Below, piece after piece: positions 27,262-34,981 of a stretch of 64,000 bases of DNA. Below the pieces are notes generated by a model, which was given only the letters and a program-made list of their open reading frames with translations, was not told the DNA's origin and made no database searches. The stretch comes from Pedobacter indicus (GTDB lineage Bacteria > Bacteroidota > Bacteroidia > Sphingobacteriales > Sphingobacteriaceae). The position numbers were made by a program, and so were the translations under genes. Within the stretch, counting starts at the first letter, position 1. Every line of letters starts with the position of its first letter. The stretch covers positions 2,976,001-3,040,000 of the forward strand of contig NZ_QRGB01000001.1 in assembly GCF_003449035.1 (NCBI RefSeq), read 5' to 3'.

Positions 27262-28128
27262 CTATTCTGTATCCCGTGTATCTAACCAACATTCATATTG
27301 GCTCCAGAATTCCTTTGATAGACGGTTGAAATATCGCTTTTTCTTATATCCTAAAACACACTGCATCCCGTGTACCGCATTGGTTAGGAATATTTCTTCT
27401 GCCTCGTTAAGAATGTGCGGATTAATTTGAGCCTCGATAATTTCAATCCCGGTTTCGCCAGCAAAATCAATTATTGAACGGCGCATAACACCGTCAACAC
27501 AACCCTCGGTCAACGCTGGTGTATATATGTTATTTTGGTAGATAACAAAGATATTGGAGGAGGAGGATTCACAGATAAATCCCTCCTGATTTAAAATAAC
27601 GACATCGTCTAAACCATGCTTCTTTCTATAGTTTGCAGCAAGAACATAAAGAAGCGCATTGCTGGACTTAAGACCCGATAACGTATTAACTGACTTTCGA
27701 TGATCAGGAAAAATATCGATAATCAGCCCTGCTTGGTTATGAATATTAATCTTCTTGTCTAACCGACTTGCCTCCAGAAGATAGGCAGGCATATTTGTTG
27801 TTGGGGTATAGAGTCCTTCGCCATCACGGAACACCGCTAGGCGAATACGGCATTCGCTCTCTAATAAATCATTTTTTTTCAGAAGTGCTTCAACACGGCT
27901 CAGAATAAAGCTTTCATCAAACATATTGAGCCTGTCAAACTGCAATAGACTCACACCCTCCTTCAGACGCTGAACATGGTAGTTTAAAAGATGTATTTTT
28001 CCGTTTTCACAACGCATTGTTTCAAAAATCCCATCTCCATACCTAAAGCTTCGATTGGTTGTCTGAAATATTGCATCTGTACTTCTATAAAATTCACCAT
28101 TATAATCTAAATAGCGAGCTGGATTCAT
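27262..28128 (-). CDS. Class IV PLP aminotransferase (IlvE/PabC-like)
   Basis: A 288-residue fold-type IV PLP enzyme. RSFRYGDGIFETMRCENGKIHLL is the typical N-terminal motif, LSGLKSSNALLYVLAANYRKK carries the PLP-binding Lys, and EGFICESSSSNIFVIYQNNIYTPALTEGCVDGVMRR is the cofactor-phosphate region. Length and motifs fit either aminodeoxychorismate lyase or a branched-chain aminotransferase; I cannot separate these by eye. A PabB-like gene lies 11 kb away. ATG 28128 was chosen because the longer frame from 28200 overlaps the preceding gene and lacks family similarity. Confidence 0.9.
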   Translation of the reverse strand: MNPARYLDYNGEFYRSTDAIFQTTNRSFRYGDGIFETMRCENGKIHLLNYHVQRLKEGVSLLQFDRLNMFDESFILSRVEALLKKNDLLESECRIRLAVFRDGEGLYTPTTNMPAYLLEASRLDKKINIHNQAGLIIDIFPDHRKSVNTLSGLKSSNALLYVLAANYRKKHGLDDVVILNQEGFICESSSSNIFVIYQNNIYTPALTEGCVDGVMRRSIIDFAGETGIEIIEAQINPHILNEAEEIFLTNAVHGMQCVLGYKKKRYFNRLSKEFWSQYECWLDTRDTE

Positions 28129-28165
28129 TAAGGTATTTTTATTTATATATATACTAAATAATAGT

Positions 28166-29212
28166 TTAATCTTGCTTATTCTCTCGATCATATTGAACAT
28201 ACGATCGCCACTTTTCTAAACATAAACGGAAATCATCAGGCAATGGTTTATCGAATGTCATTTTTTTCTTTGTTCGTGGATGTATGAATCCTATTGACTC
28301 CGCATGCAGCGCTTGCCGTGGTAAAATAGCAAAACAATTATCAATAAATTGTTTATATTTCGAGAAGACTGTTCCTTTCAATATTCGATCGCCACCATAA
28401 GTAGCATCGTTAAACAGCGGGTGTCCGATAGACCTCATATGAGCACGGATCTGATGAGTGCGACCAGTTTCTAATTGACATTCTATCAACGTAATGTAAC
28501 CAAGTCGCTCTAAGATTTTATAGTGAGTTACAGACCATTTACCATTCTCTTCATTGTCATACATATCCATCACCCGTCGATCCTTCAAACTACGTCCTAT
28601 AAATCCAGTAACAGTGCCATTTTCTAACAAATCGCCCCAAACCATAGCAATGTATTTGCGGTGGATACTATGGTCAAAAAACTGTTTCGCAAGATGAGTC
28701 ATGGTAAATTCGTTTTTTGCAATGAGGAGCAATCCGCTCGTGTCTTTATCTATTCGATGAACCAAGCCTGGTCTGCCATCATTACCGGGCATTTCAGGCA
28801 ATGAATTAAAGTGGTATGTCAAAGCATTCACCAAAGTACCCGAATAATTGTTGTAGCCGGGATGGACAACCATTCCTGCTTCTTTGTTAACTACTAGCAG
28901 ATCTTGATCTTCATAGACAATATCGAGCGGGATATTTTCCGGATAAACCTCAGTATCCCGCGGTGGATGTGGAAATACCACTGAAATTGCGTCAAGCGGT
29001 TTAACTTTATAACTAGCCTTTATTTCCTGGTTATTTACCAATACGTTACCGGCGTCAATAGCGTTCTTTATTCTGTTCCGAGATGCGTTTTCTATTCGGT
29101 GCATCAGAAACTTATCAATACGCAACAGACTTTGTCCTTTATCCACTACGATCCTAAAGTGCTCAAATAAATCCTGTTCTTCGTTCTCCTGTGGATTAAG
29201 TTCATTATTCAT
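28166..29212 (-). CDS. RluA-family 23S rRNA pseudouridine synthase (RluD-like)
   Basis: A 348-residue enzyme with an N-terminal S4 RNA-binding domain (RIDKFLMHRIENASRNRIKNAIDAGNVLVNN) and the RluA catalytic domain. The catalytic motif GLVHRIDKDTSGLLLIAKN contains the Asp nucleophile, and QLETGRTHQIRAHM is the second conserved block. It isomerises uridines in large-subunit rRNA, probably positions equivalent to those of RluD. The -7 box lies only 5 bases before the ATG. Confidence 0.94.
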   Translation of the reverse strand: MNNELNPQENEEQDLFEHFRIVVDKGQSLLRIDKFLMHRIENASRNRIKNAIDAGNVLVNNQEIKASYKVKPLDAISVVFPHPPRDTEVYPENIPLDIVYEDQDLLVVNKEAGMVVHPGYNNYSGTLVNALTYHFNSLPEMPGNDGRPGLVHRIDKDTSGLLLIAKNEFTMTHLAKQFFDHSIHRKYIAMVWGDLLENGTVTGFIGRSLKDRRVMDMYDNEENGKWSVTHYKILERLGYITLIECQLETGRTHQIRAHMRSIGHPLFNDATYGGDRILKGTVFSKYKQFIDNCFAILPRQALHAESIGFIHPRTKKKMTFDKPLPDDFRLCLEKWRSYVQYDRENKQD

Positions 29213-29217
29213 AACTG

Positions 29218-29225
29218 CAAAAATA
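29218..29225 (-). promoter_or_regulatory. -7 box (TATTTTTG) of the pseudouridine synthase, leaderless arrangement
   Basis: CAAAAATA on this strand reads TATTTTTG toward the synthase; 5 bases separate it from the ATG at 29212. Confidence 0.5.
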
Positions 29226-29292
29226 AGATATGTTCATCAATTGCGATCAGGATTCACTAGTTTTATCTAACTTTTATCGTCAGGCATCTTAT

Positions 29293-30204
29293 ATGGAACT
29301 TAACTTTGATTTCTATAGTCCGGAACAAGCGTTAGTCATACCCTCAGCGGTTGAAAGGGGAATTAAAATATCGATCAAGCGAGATGATTTGATTCACCCT
29401 TATATCTCAGGAAATAAATGGCGGAAATTAAAATATCCATTACAAAAGGCGCGAGAGCAAGAAAAGTCGAAGTTAGTAACTTTTGGAGGTGCTTGGTCAA
29501 ATCACCTTCTGGCGACTGCTTGTGCCGGAGCACAATTCAAGTTCAAAACGATTGGGTATGTACGGGGCGAGCAAGTATATAATCCTGTACTGAATCTTTG
29601 TCGATTATTTGGAATGGATCTTCGTTTTGTAAGTAGAGAAATGTACCGTGACAAACACAATTTATTTGACCGGAACCATAAGCATGATTCCACTGCCTTT
29701 TTTATTGATGAAGGCGGTTATTCTGCAGACGGAGCAAAAGGGTGTGAAGAAATCATCAGTGAACTGAAAGATCAGTATGATCATCTGTTTGTAGCCTGTG
29801 GAACAGGTACAACCTTAGCCGGCATATCCCAAGGTGCTTCATTATATTGCCCACATGCTCAGGTTCATGGTATTCCCGTTTTAAAAGGCGGCTCCTTTAT
29901 CGAAAACGCAGTAAAGTCTATCTACCCTAATGCGAATTTCAGGTTGCACTTAGATTATCATTTTGGTGGTTATGCGAAAACAACACCACCGCTCATATCT
30001 TTTATCCAAGATTTTTGTCAAAATACGGGTATTCTGATAGAGCCTGTCTATACAGGTAAGTTGCTTTTTGGAATCCAGAAGCTGATCGAAAAAGGTCATT
30101 TTAGCTCGGGAGATCGGTTATGTGTTATCCATACCGGAGGTCTGACAGGTTTTTTAGGATTTCAAACTAATTTTTTGTTAGATTTGGATAGAACCAATTC
30201 TTGA
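29293..30204 (+). CDS. PLP-dependent D-cysteine desulfhydrase / ACC deaminase family protein
   Basis: A 303-residue (from ATG 29293) fold-type II PLP enzyme. IKRDDLIHPYISGNKWRKLKYPL contains the PLP Lys in GNKWRKL, and TFGGAWSNHLLATA, ACGTGTTLAG and HTGGLTG are the phosphate-binding and active-site loops. The family includes ACC deaminase and D-cysteine desulfhydrase; substrate cannot be told apart by eye. An ATG at 29230 would add 21 residues; the family start resembles MELNFDFYSPEQ, so the inner ATG is preferred. Confidence 0.87.
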   Translation: MELNFDFYSPEQALVIPSAVERGIKISIKRDDLIHPYISGNKWRKLKYPLQKAREQEKSKLVTFGGAWSNHLLATACAGAQFKFKTIGYVRGEQVYNPVLNLCRLFGMDLRFVSREMYRDKHNLFDRNHKHDSTAFFIDEGGYSADGAKGCEEIISELKDQYDHLFVACGTGTTLAGISQGASLYCPHAQVHGIPVLKGGSFIENAVKSIYPNANFRLHLDYHFGGYAKTTPPLISFIQDFCQNTGILIEPVYTGKLLFGIQKLIEKGHFSSGDRLCVIHTGGLTGFLGFQTNFLLDLDRTNS

Positions 30205-30232
30205 TATATCTGTACCGTTTAACCTCACAATT

Positions 30233-31567
30233 ATGTACAAGCTCTCCGTAACACCCGATCAAGTTCAAAACGCATTATCCCGTCACATCTTAGCAGATGG
30301 CTATGATCTCACCTTCGATATGGCACGCAGCCATGGAGTCTATATCCATGATTCGAAAAACGACCGTGAACTGCTTGATTTCTTTACTTGCTTCGCATCT
30401 GTTCCTTTAGGATATAACCACCCTAAAATGGTAAATGATGCGCCTTTTAAAGAAAGTCTACTTCTGGCTGCTATGAGTAACCCTTCTAACTCCGACGTAT
30501 ACACACAAGAGTTTGCTGAATTTGTAAAAACGTTCTCTAGGGTGGGAATCCCGTCATTTATGCCCCATGCATTTTTTATTTCTGGAGGTGCGCTGGCCGT
30601 AGAAAATGCTCTCAAAACTGCGATGGACTGGAAAGTTCAAAAAAATTTTGAAAAAGGTTATAAAGAAGCGAAAGGTTTTAAAGTTCTCCACTTTAAACAT
30701 GCCTTTCATGGGCGAAGTGGCTATACATTGAGCTTAACGAACACATTGCCAGACAAAACGAAGTGGTTCGCACAGTTTAATTGGCCGAGGGTTTCTTCTC
30801 CTGAAATTAGCTTCCCTCTCACTGAAGAGAATCTGACCAATGTAAAAAAATCAGAGAATGCCACATTGGCGGAAATTGAAGATGCATTCAACGAAAATAA
30901 AGATGATATTTGTGCAATTCTGATTGAACCCATTATTTCAGAAGGAGGCGACAAGCATTTCAGAAAAGAATTTCTTGAAGCAATCAGGCAGATTTGTGAT
31001 GAGAAAGAAGCACTTTTGATTTATGATGAGGTACAAACTGGTGTCGGCCTAACAGGTAAGTTTTGGTGTTTTGAACACTTTGGCCCAAACGCACGACCAG
31101 ACATATTGGCTTTTGGGAAAAAGATGCAGGTGTGCGGTATCTTAGCGGGAGAACGGATTGATGAAATTAAGAACAATGTATTTAGGGTATCTTCAAGGAT
31201 TAATTCTACTTGGGGCGGGAACTTGGCTGACATGGTCAGATCAACAAAGGTCTTACAAATTATAGAAGAGGACCGACTTGTGGAAAACGCTGAGCGAGTA
31301 GGTAAATATTTACTACAAAAGCTTAGCGATTTGGCTAATCATTCAGAACTTGTTTCCAATGTGCGTGGCCGGGGACTATTAGTGTCATTTGATTTCCCAT
31401 CAAAAGAAATTAGGGATAGGTTCATTCAAAAAGCACTGAAGGAAAATGCCTTATTCTTAGGGTGTGGTGAAAAATCAATTCGCTTTAGACCGGCACTTAT
31501 TATTCAGGAAAAAGAGATTGACTTGGGAATAGCAATTATACGCAAAGTCTTGGTTAATCTTGAATGA
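30233..31567 (+). CDS. lat: L-lysine 6-transaminase
   Basis: A 444-residue class III PLP aminotransferase of the lysine epsilon-aminotransferase type, which converts L-lysine and 2-oxoglutarate to 2-aminoadipate 6-semialdehyde and glutamate. FFISGGALAVENALKTAMDWK, LHFKHAFHGRSGYTLSLTNT, LLIYDEVQTGVGLTGKFW and ILAFGKKMQVCGI (PLP Lys at 296/297) closely follow the Lat family. The preceding desulfhydrase ends 28 bases upstream, so the two may be co-transcribed. A glutaryl-CoA-dehydrogenase-like gene lies nearby. Confidence 0.93.
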   Translation: MYKLSVTPDQVQNALSRHILADGYDLTFDMARSHGVYIHDSKNDRELLDFFTCFASVPLGYNHPKMVNDAPFKESLLLAAMSNPSNSDVYTQEFAEFVKTFSRVGIPSFMPHAFFISGGALAVENALKTAMDWKVQKNFEKGYKEAKGFKVLHFKHAFHGRSGYTLSLTNTLPDKTKWFAQFNWPRVSSPEISFPLTEENLTNVKKSENATLAEIEDAFNENKDDICAILIEPIISEGGDKHFRKEFLEAIRQICDEKEALLIYDEVQTGVGLTGKFWCFEHFGPNARPDILAFGKKMQVCGILAGERIDEIKNNVFRVSSRINSTWGGNLADMVRSTKVLQIIEEDRLVENAERVGKYLLQKLSDLANHSELVSNVRGRGLLVSFDFPSKEIRDRFIQKALKENALFLGCGEKSIRFRPALIIQEKEIDLGIAIIRKVLVNLE

Positions 31568-31594
31568 GGATCAACGCGTATCAATTAACATTTT

Positions 31595-31990
31595 ATGAAT
31601 AAAGTAAACAAAAAAAGACTCATTTGGTTGGGGATTATCGTATTAATTGTCTTATATATTGTTGTTAGCGATTCTTCATTGCTAACAAATACAAAAGAAA
31701 TCCGTGGAGGCTTTACTGAAGTAGCTTTCAATCGCAATGAAAACAATTCTGGTCCCGTAGTTAGAATCTATGCTGTTAAAGTAGATAGTCCGCTCGTGGC
31801 TGACTTTGATTCTTACGGAAGCTCAATGCCTCATACAGAGCACGGAACAACTAAGATATTCTTTTTTGATGCCAAGCAAGGCGCACCTGAAAAACTTTCA
31901 TTGCAACCTCCTTATTACGATACAACACAGTATAGTGCTATATGGGTATTCCAAAAAAATGCAGTGGGGAAAACTACTACAAGTAACTAA
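31595..31990 (+). CDS. Hypothetical membrane-anchored protein
   Basis: A 131-residue protein with one N-terminal membrane helix (residues ~9-24, LIWLGIIVLIVLYIVV) and a soluble extracytoplasmic domain. No family recognised. It begins 27 bases after lat on the same strand and may be translated from the same mRNA. Confidence 0.7.
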   Translation: MNKVNKKRLIWLGIIVLIVLYIVVSDSSLLTNTKEIRGGFTEVAFNRNENNSGPVVRIYAVKVDSPLVADFDSYGSSMPHTEHGTTKIFFFDAKQGAPEKLSLQPPYYDTTQYSAIWVFQKNAVGKTTTSN

Positions 31991-31996
31991 AGAGTG

Positions 31997-32022
31997 TCGC
32001 ATGTTCACGGGAACATGTGACC
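31997..32022. terminator. Hairpin between convergent genes
   Basis: GTCGCATGTTC pairs with GAACATGTGAC (one G-T wobble), loop ACGG, between the stops at 31990 (+) and 32027 (-). There is no strong T-tract, but the 11-bp stem and its position suggest a bidirectional terminator. Confidence 0.5.
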
Positions 32023-32026
32023 ATTC

Positions 32027-33385
32027 TTAAACAAAAGCGCTAAACCCAGTTATCGCTCTACCGACAATTAGCGAATTGATCTCTTTTGTACCTTCATAAG
32101 AGTAAATAGCCTCAGCGTCAGCTACAAAACGAGCGACATCATGCTCAAGTAAAATCCCGTTCCCTCCCATCACCTCACGTGCTTTACTAACTATGTCACG
32201 CATCCGTAAAGTGCAAAACACCTTAGCTAGTGACGCATGTTCATCTTTAAGCAATTCTTGATCCTGTAATTCAGAAAGGCGGAACACTAGCGTTTGCATC
32301 GATGTTAAATTAGATAGCATTTCTACTAAATGATTCTGAATCAACTGAAAAGATGCTATCGGCTTACCGAACTGTTCACGTTTCCGAGTATAGTCTAATG
32401 CATTCTCATATGCACCTCTTGCACATCCGACTGCCATCCATGCAACACCAGCACGTGTCATTCTCAAAACATTAGCTGTATCTTTAAAAGAATTAGCCTT
32501 TGGCATACGATCGGCTTCAGGAACTAAACAATTCTTCATGGTGATCAAACCATTTTGTACAATACGGAGAGACATTTTCCCTTTCATCTTTTCTACCTCA
32601 TAACCGGGGTTGTCTTTTCTTACCAAAAACCCTTTAACCTGATTATCGTCAACATCTCTCGCCCAGATAATAGTAACATCGGAAAAGGGAGCATTTCCAA
32701 TCCATTTTTTTTGCCCATTTAAAACCCACCCGTCATCTGTTTTTTTACATGTCGTAGTGAGCCCGCCGGCCGCACCTGATCCGACTTCTGGCTCGGTTAA
32801 ACCAAAGGCACCTATTTTTTCAAGTTTCTGCATTGAGGGGAGCCACTCATTTTTTTGTTCATCAGAGCCACACATATATATTGAACCCATAGCCAGACCA
32901 CTTTGGACCCCGAAAAATGTTGCTATTGACGAATCTACCCTGGCCATCTCCATAGCAATGATCCCTTCCATAAGGAACGAAAGATTAGGACAACCATAGC
33001 CTTCATAGGTTACCCCGCAAAGATTCAGTTCGGCAAATTTAGGTATGATTTCGAATGGAAATTCATCACGCAGCCAATAACGATTAACCAAGGGCTTAAT
33101 CTCAGTCTCCATAAAGTCACGCACTTTTAATTGGATAGCTCGTTCTTCGTCTGTGAGACGTAAATGAATCTCATAGAAGTCGCCATTAATGCCCGGAAGT
33201 ACCCGTTCTTTTTTATCCGCATTAAGCATCTTCATAAGAGCAGCTAGCTGGCCGTCATCTAATTTCGAAAAACCATCAAGCGCTTTCGGCAAATCAACTT
33301 TCGCGGATAATTTGTCTAGCTTATCAAAATCAATCTGATGTAATAGCTTAAATGCGTTCTTAATCTTTGAAAAGGGGTTTGCCAT
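32027..33385 (-). CDS. Acyl-CoA dehydrogenase, glutaryl-CoA dehydrogenase-like
   Basis: A 452-residue FAD acyl-CoA dehydrogenase. GAFGLTEPEVGSGAAGGLTTTC and GWVLNGQKKWIGNAPFSDV are the FAD/substrate motifs, and the C-terminal YEGTKEINSLIVGRAITG carries the catalytic Glu-431 in the position and sequence context seen in glutaryl-CoA dehydrogenases. That enzyme oxidises and decarboxylates glutaryl-CoA in lysine breakdown, which fits the neighbouring lat gene. An N-terminal extension of about 50 residues is unusual compared with 390-residue members. Confidence 0.87.
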   Translation of the reverse strand: MANPFSKIKNAFKLLHQIDFDKLDKLSAKVDLPKALDGFSKLDDGQLAALMKMLNADKKERVLPGINGDFYEIHLRLTDEERAIQLKVRDFMETEIKPLVNRYWLRDEFPFEIIPKFAELNLCGVTYEGYGCPNLSFLMEGIIAMEMARVDSSIATFFGVQSGLAMGSIYMCGSDEQKNEWLPSMQKLEKIGAFGLTEPEVGSGAAGGLTTTCKKTDDGWVLNGQKKWIGNAPFSDVTIIWARDVDDNQVKGFLVRKDNPGYEVEKMKGKMSLRIVQNGLITMKNCLVPEADRMPKANSFKDTANVLRMTRAGVAWMAVGCARGAYENALDYTRKREQFGKPIASFQLIQNHLVEMLSNLTSMQTLVFRLSELQDQELLKDEHASLAKVFCTLRMRDIVSKAREVMGGNGILLEHDVARFVADAEAIYSYEGTKEINSLIVGRAITGFSAFV

Positions 33386-33443
33386 GACTTTATCATTTAA
33401 TATTTATAATAAGTGGAGCGTCAGTGTTTGAGATGATTAGCGA

Positions 33444-34184
33444 TCACAGCAAATCAAAGAGACTATTTACTCCCAAATATCTGCTACAAGTGAAGCCCTC
33501 ACCATGACTTACATGAATATCTTTCCCATATTCAATTGCCCGGCTTTCAATTGCTTTCAAAAACTCTGGACGAGATATGTAAGTCTGAGGCTCTTCTACC
33601 TGATAATCAGAATTAAAGAATTGACTTTTGAAAGCCTGTATCACTGCAATCTTCTCTTCCCAATATTCGCTGATATCCACAACGATATCAGGTTTAATAT
33701 AACGGTCTTGAATCAGCCCTAGAAGCAATCTCGGACGGTGAGGCTCTTGTTCCATGCCCTCGTAACTTGTGCTAATTCGTCGTAGACCCGATAAAAAAAC
33801 AGCATCATTCACCAATTTGCTAGCTCTGCCATGATCAGGATGACGATCTTCCAGTGCATTTGTAATAATAATCTCAGGTTGATAACGTCTTATTACCTCT
33901 ATAACTTTAAGTTGGTGTTCTTCATCATTTTGAAAGAAACCATCACGCATCTTTAGGTTTTCCCGAACAACAATCCCTAAAAGCTGTGACGCTTTTGCCG
34001 CCTCCTCAAAGCGAGTAGCTGCTGTACCACGTGTGCCTAATTCCCCCTGCGTTAAATCGACTACACCCACTCGTTTCCCTGAATCAACGGCTTTCAGGAT
34101 TGTGCCTGCGCAGCCAAGTTCTGCATCATCCGGATGCACCACTATCACCAATAAATCAAGCTTATCTTTGTTTTCAGATTCCAT
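33444..34184 (-). CDS. bshB1: Bacillithiol biosynthesis deacetylase BshB1
   Basis: A 246-residue LmbE-family zinc deacetylase that removes the acetyl group from GlcNAc-malate in bacillithiol synthesis. VVHPDDAELGCAGTI (His-17, Asp-20) and the later EDRHPDHGRASKLVNDAVFLSGL carry the zinc ligands, and VGVVDLTQGELGTRGTAATR is the usual second block. Other bsh genes are not in the window. It follows the same strand as the acyl-CoA dehydrogenase but with a 58-base gap. Confidence 0.94.
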   Translation of the reverse strand: MESENKDKLDLLVIVVHPDDAELGCAGTILKAVDSGKRVGVVDLTQGELGTRGTAATRFEEAAKASQLLGIVVRENLKMRDGFFQNDEEHQLKVIEVIRRYQPEIIITNALEDRHPDHGRASKLVNDAVFLSGLRRISTSYEGMEQEPHRPRLLLGLIQDRYIKPDIVVDISEYWEEKIAVIQAFKSQFFNSDYQVEEPQTYISRPEFLKAIESRAIEYGKDIHVSHGEGFTCSRYLGVNSLFDLL

Positions 34185-34257
34185 TTTTTAATTGTGTATT
34201 ATCAGTTCTTATTAGCAATCCACTTCGGTAAGATAAGAACTAAAAGATTTAAGAATG

Positions 34258-34875
34258 TTAATAATAGAAATAACTACCGCGCTCGGCATTACGAATGATA
34301 TTTTCAATATCTCGGTCCTCGCTTCGACTATATTCGCTTTTTAAATTATGTCCGAAAACCTTTGCCAGTGACTGGTAGAAAAAAGCAGGAACACCTCCTC
34401 TTAACTCCTTAACTACCTCATAACTAGAATTACCCGTTTGGCGGTCGATCAATTTCAACAGAATCGCTCCTTGAGAAACAGACATGTTTTTAATTTCTTT
34501 ATTAAACATTTCTTTTATCTCACTTTCACACTGCCTCACCAATTTTCTCTGTTCCTTTTTACTATCGGTTAAAGCAAGGTCCCGATGAAGCTGCTCATAT
34601 TTCTCTTGTGCAATTTTTGCATAAGGAAGGACCTTAAGAACATTATATTTCAGACGGTTATAAGCTTTTCGATCTGCTTCGGTTTTAAAGGTTCTACGAC
34701 CGTATATATTTACTTCACGCAAAAGAATCCAAGGAACCTTCTCTCCGTCCAGCATGGTAGTAGGAACATTTATCGGGATTTGCCCCGCATCTAAACGAGA
34801 TTCGGAATCCTGAGCATAAAGGTTTGCACCCAAAAAAACTAAGGAAGAAACTAAAAAAAGTGCCAAATATTTCAT
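34258..34875 (-). CDS. DUF4294 exported protein
   Basis: A 205-residue protein starting with a signal peptide (MKYLALFLVSSLVFLGANLYAQ). The mature region (VPWILLREVNIYGRRTFKTEADRKAYNRLKYNVLKVLPYAK ... LVRQCESEIKEMFNKEIKNMSVSQGAILLKLIDRQTG) matches DUF4294, a family restricted to Bacteroidota with no assigned function. The start was placed at ATG 34875 because of the signal peptide; the longer frame adds 62 residues that cross into the promoter of the divergent Rel/SpoT gene. Confidence 0.88.
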   Translation of the reverse strand: MKYLALFLVSSLVFLGANLYAQDSESRLDAGQIPINVPTTMLDGEKVPWILLREVNIYGRRTFKTEADRKAYNRLKYNVLKVLPYAKIAQEKYEQLHRDLALTDSKKEQRKLVRQCESEIKEMFNKEIKNMSVSQGAILLKLIDRQTGNSSYEVVKELRGGVPAFFYQSLAKVFGHNLKSEYSRSEDRDIENIIRNAERGSYFYY

Positions 34876-34937
34876 ATATTTAACTAAGCCCAAATCAGAA
34901 ATAAAGTTATAAAAAATTTCTTTTAAAAGATAATAAA

Positions 34938-34945
34938 TACCTTTG
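34938..34945 (+). promoter_or_regulatory. -7 box (TACCTTTG) for the Rel/SpoT gene
   Basis: TACCTTTG matches TAnnTTTG and lies 36 bases before ATG 34982. The longest frame (TTG 34943) starts inside this box, which rules that start out. Confidence 0.55.
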
Positions 34946-34981
34946 AGGCTGTTATACAAAGACGAAAAACAGAAGTTATAT

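Noticed and set aside
34943-34981. Upstream extension of the Rel/SpoT gene from TTG 34943
   Set aside because: The TTG is part of a TAnnTTTG promoter box; the ATG at 34982 is the family-like start.
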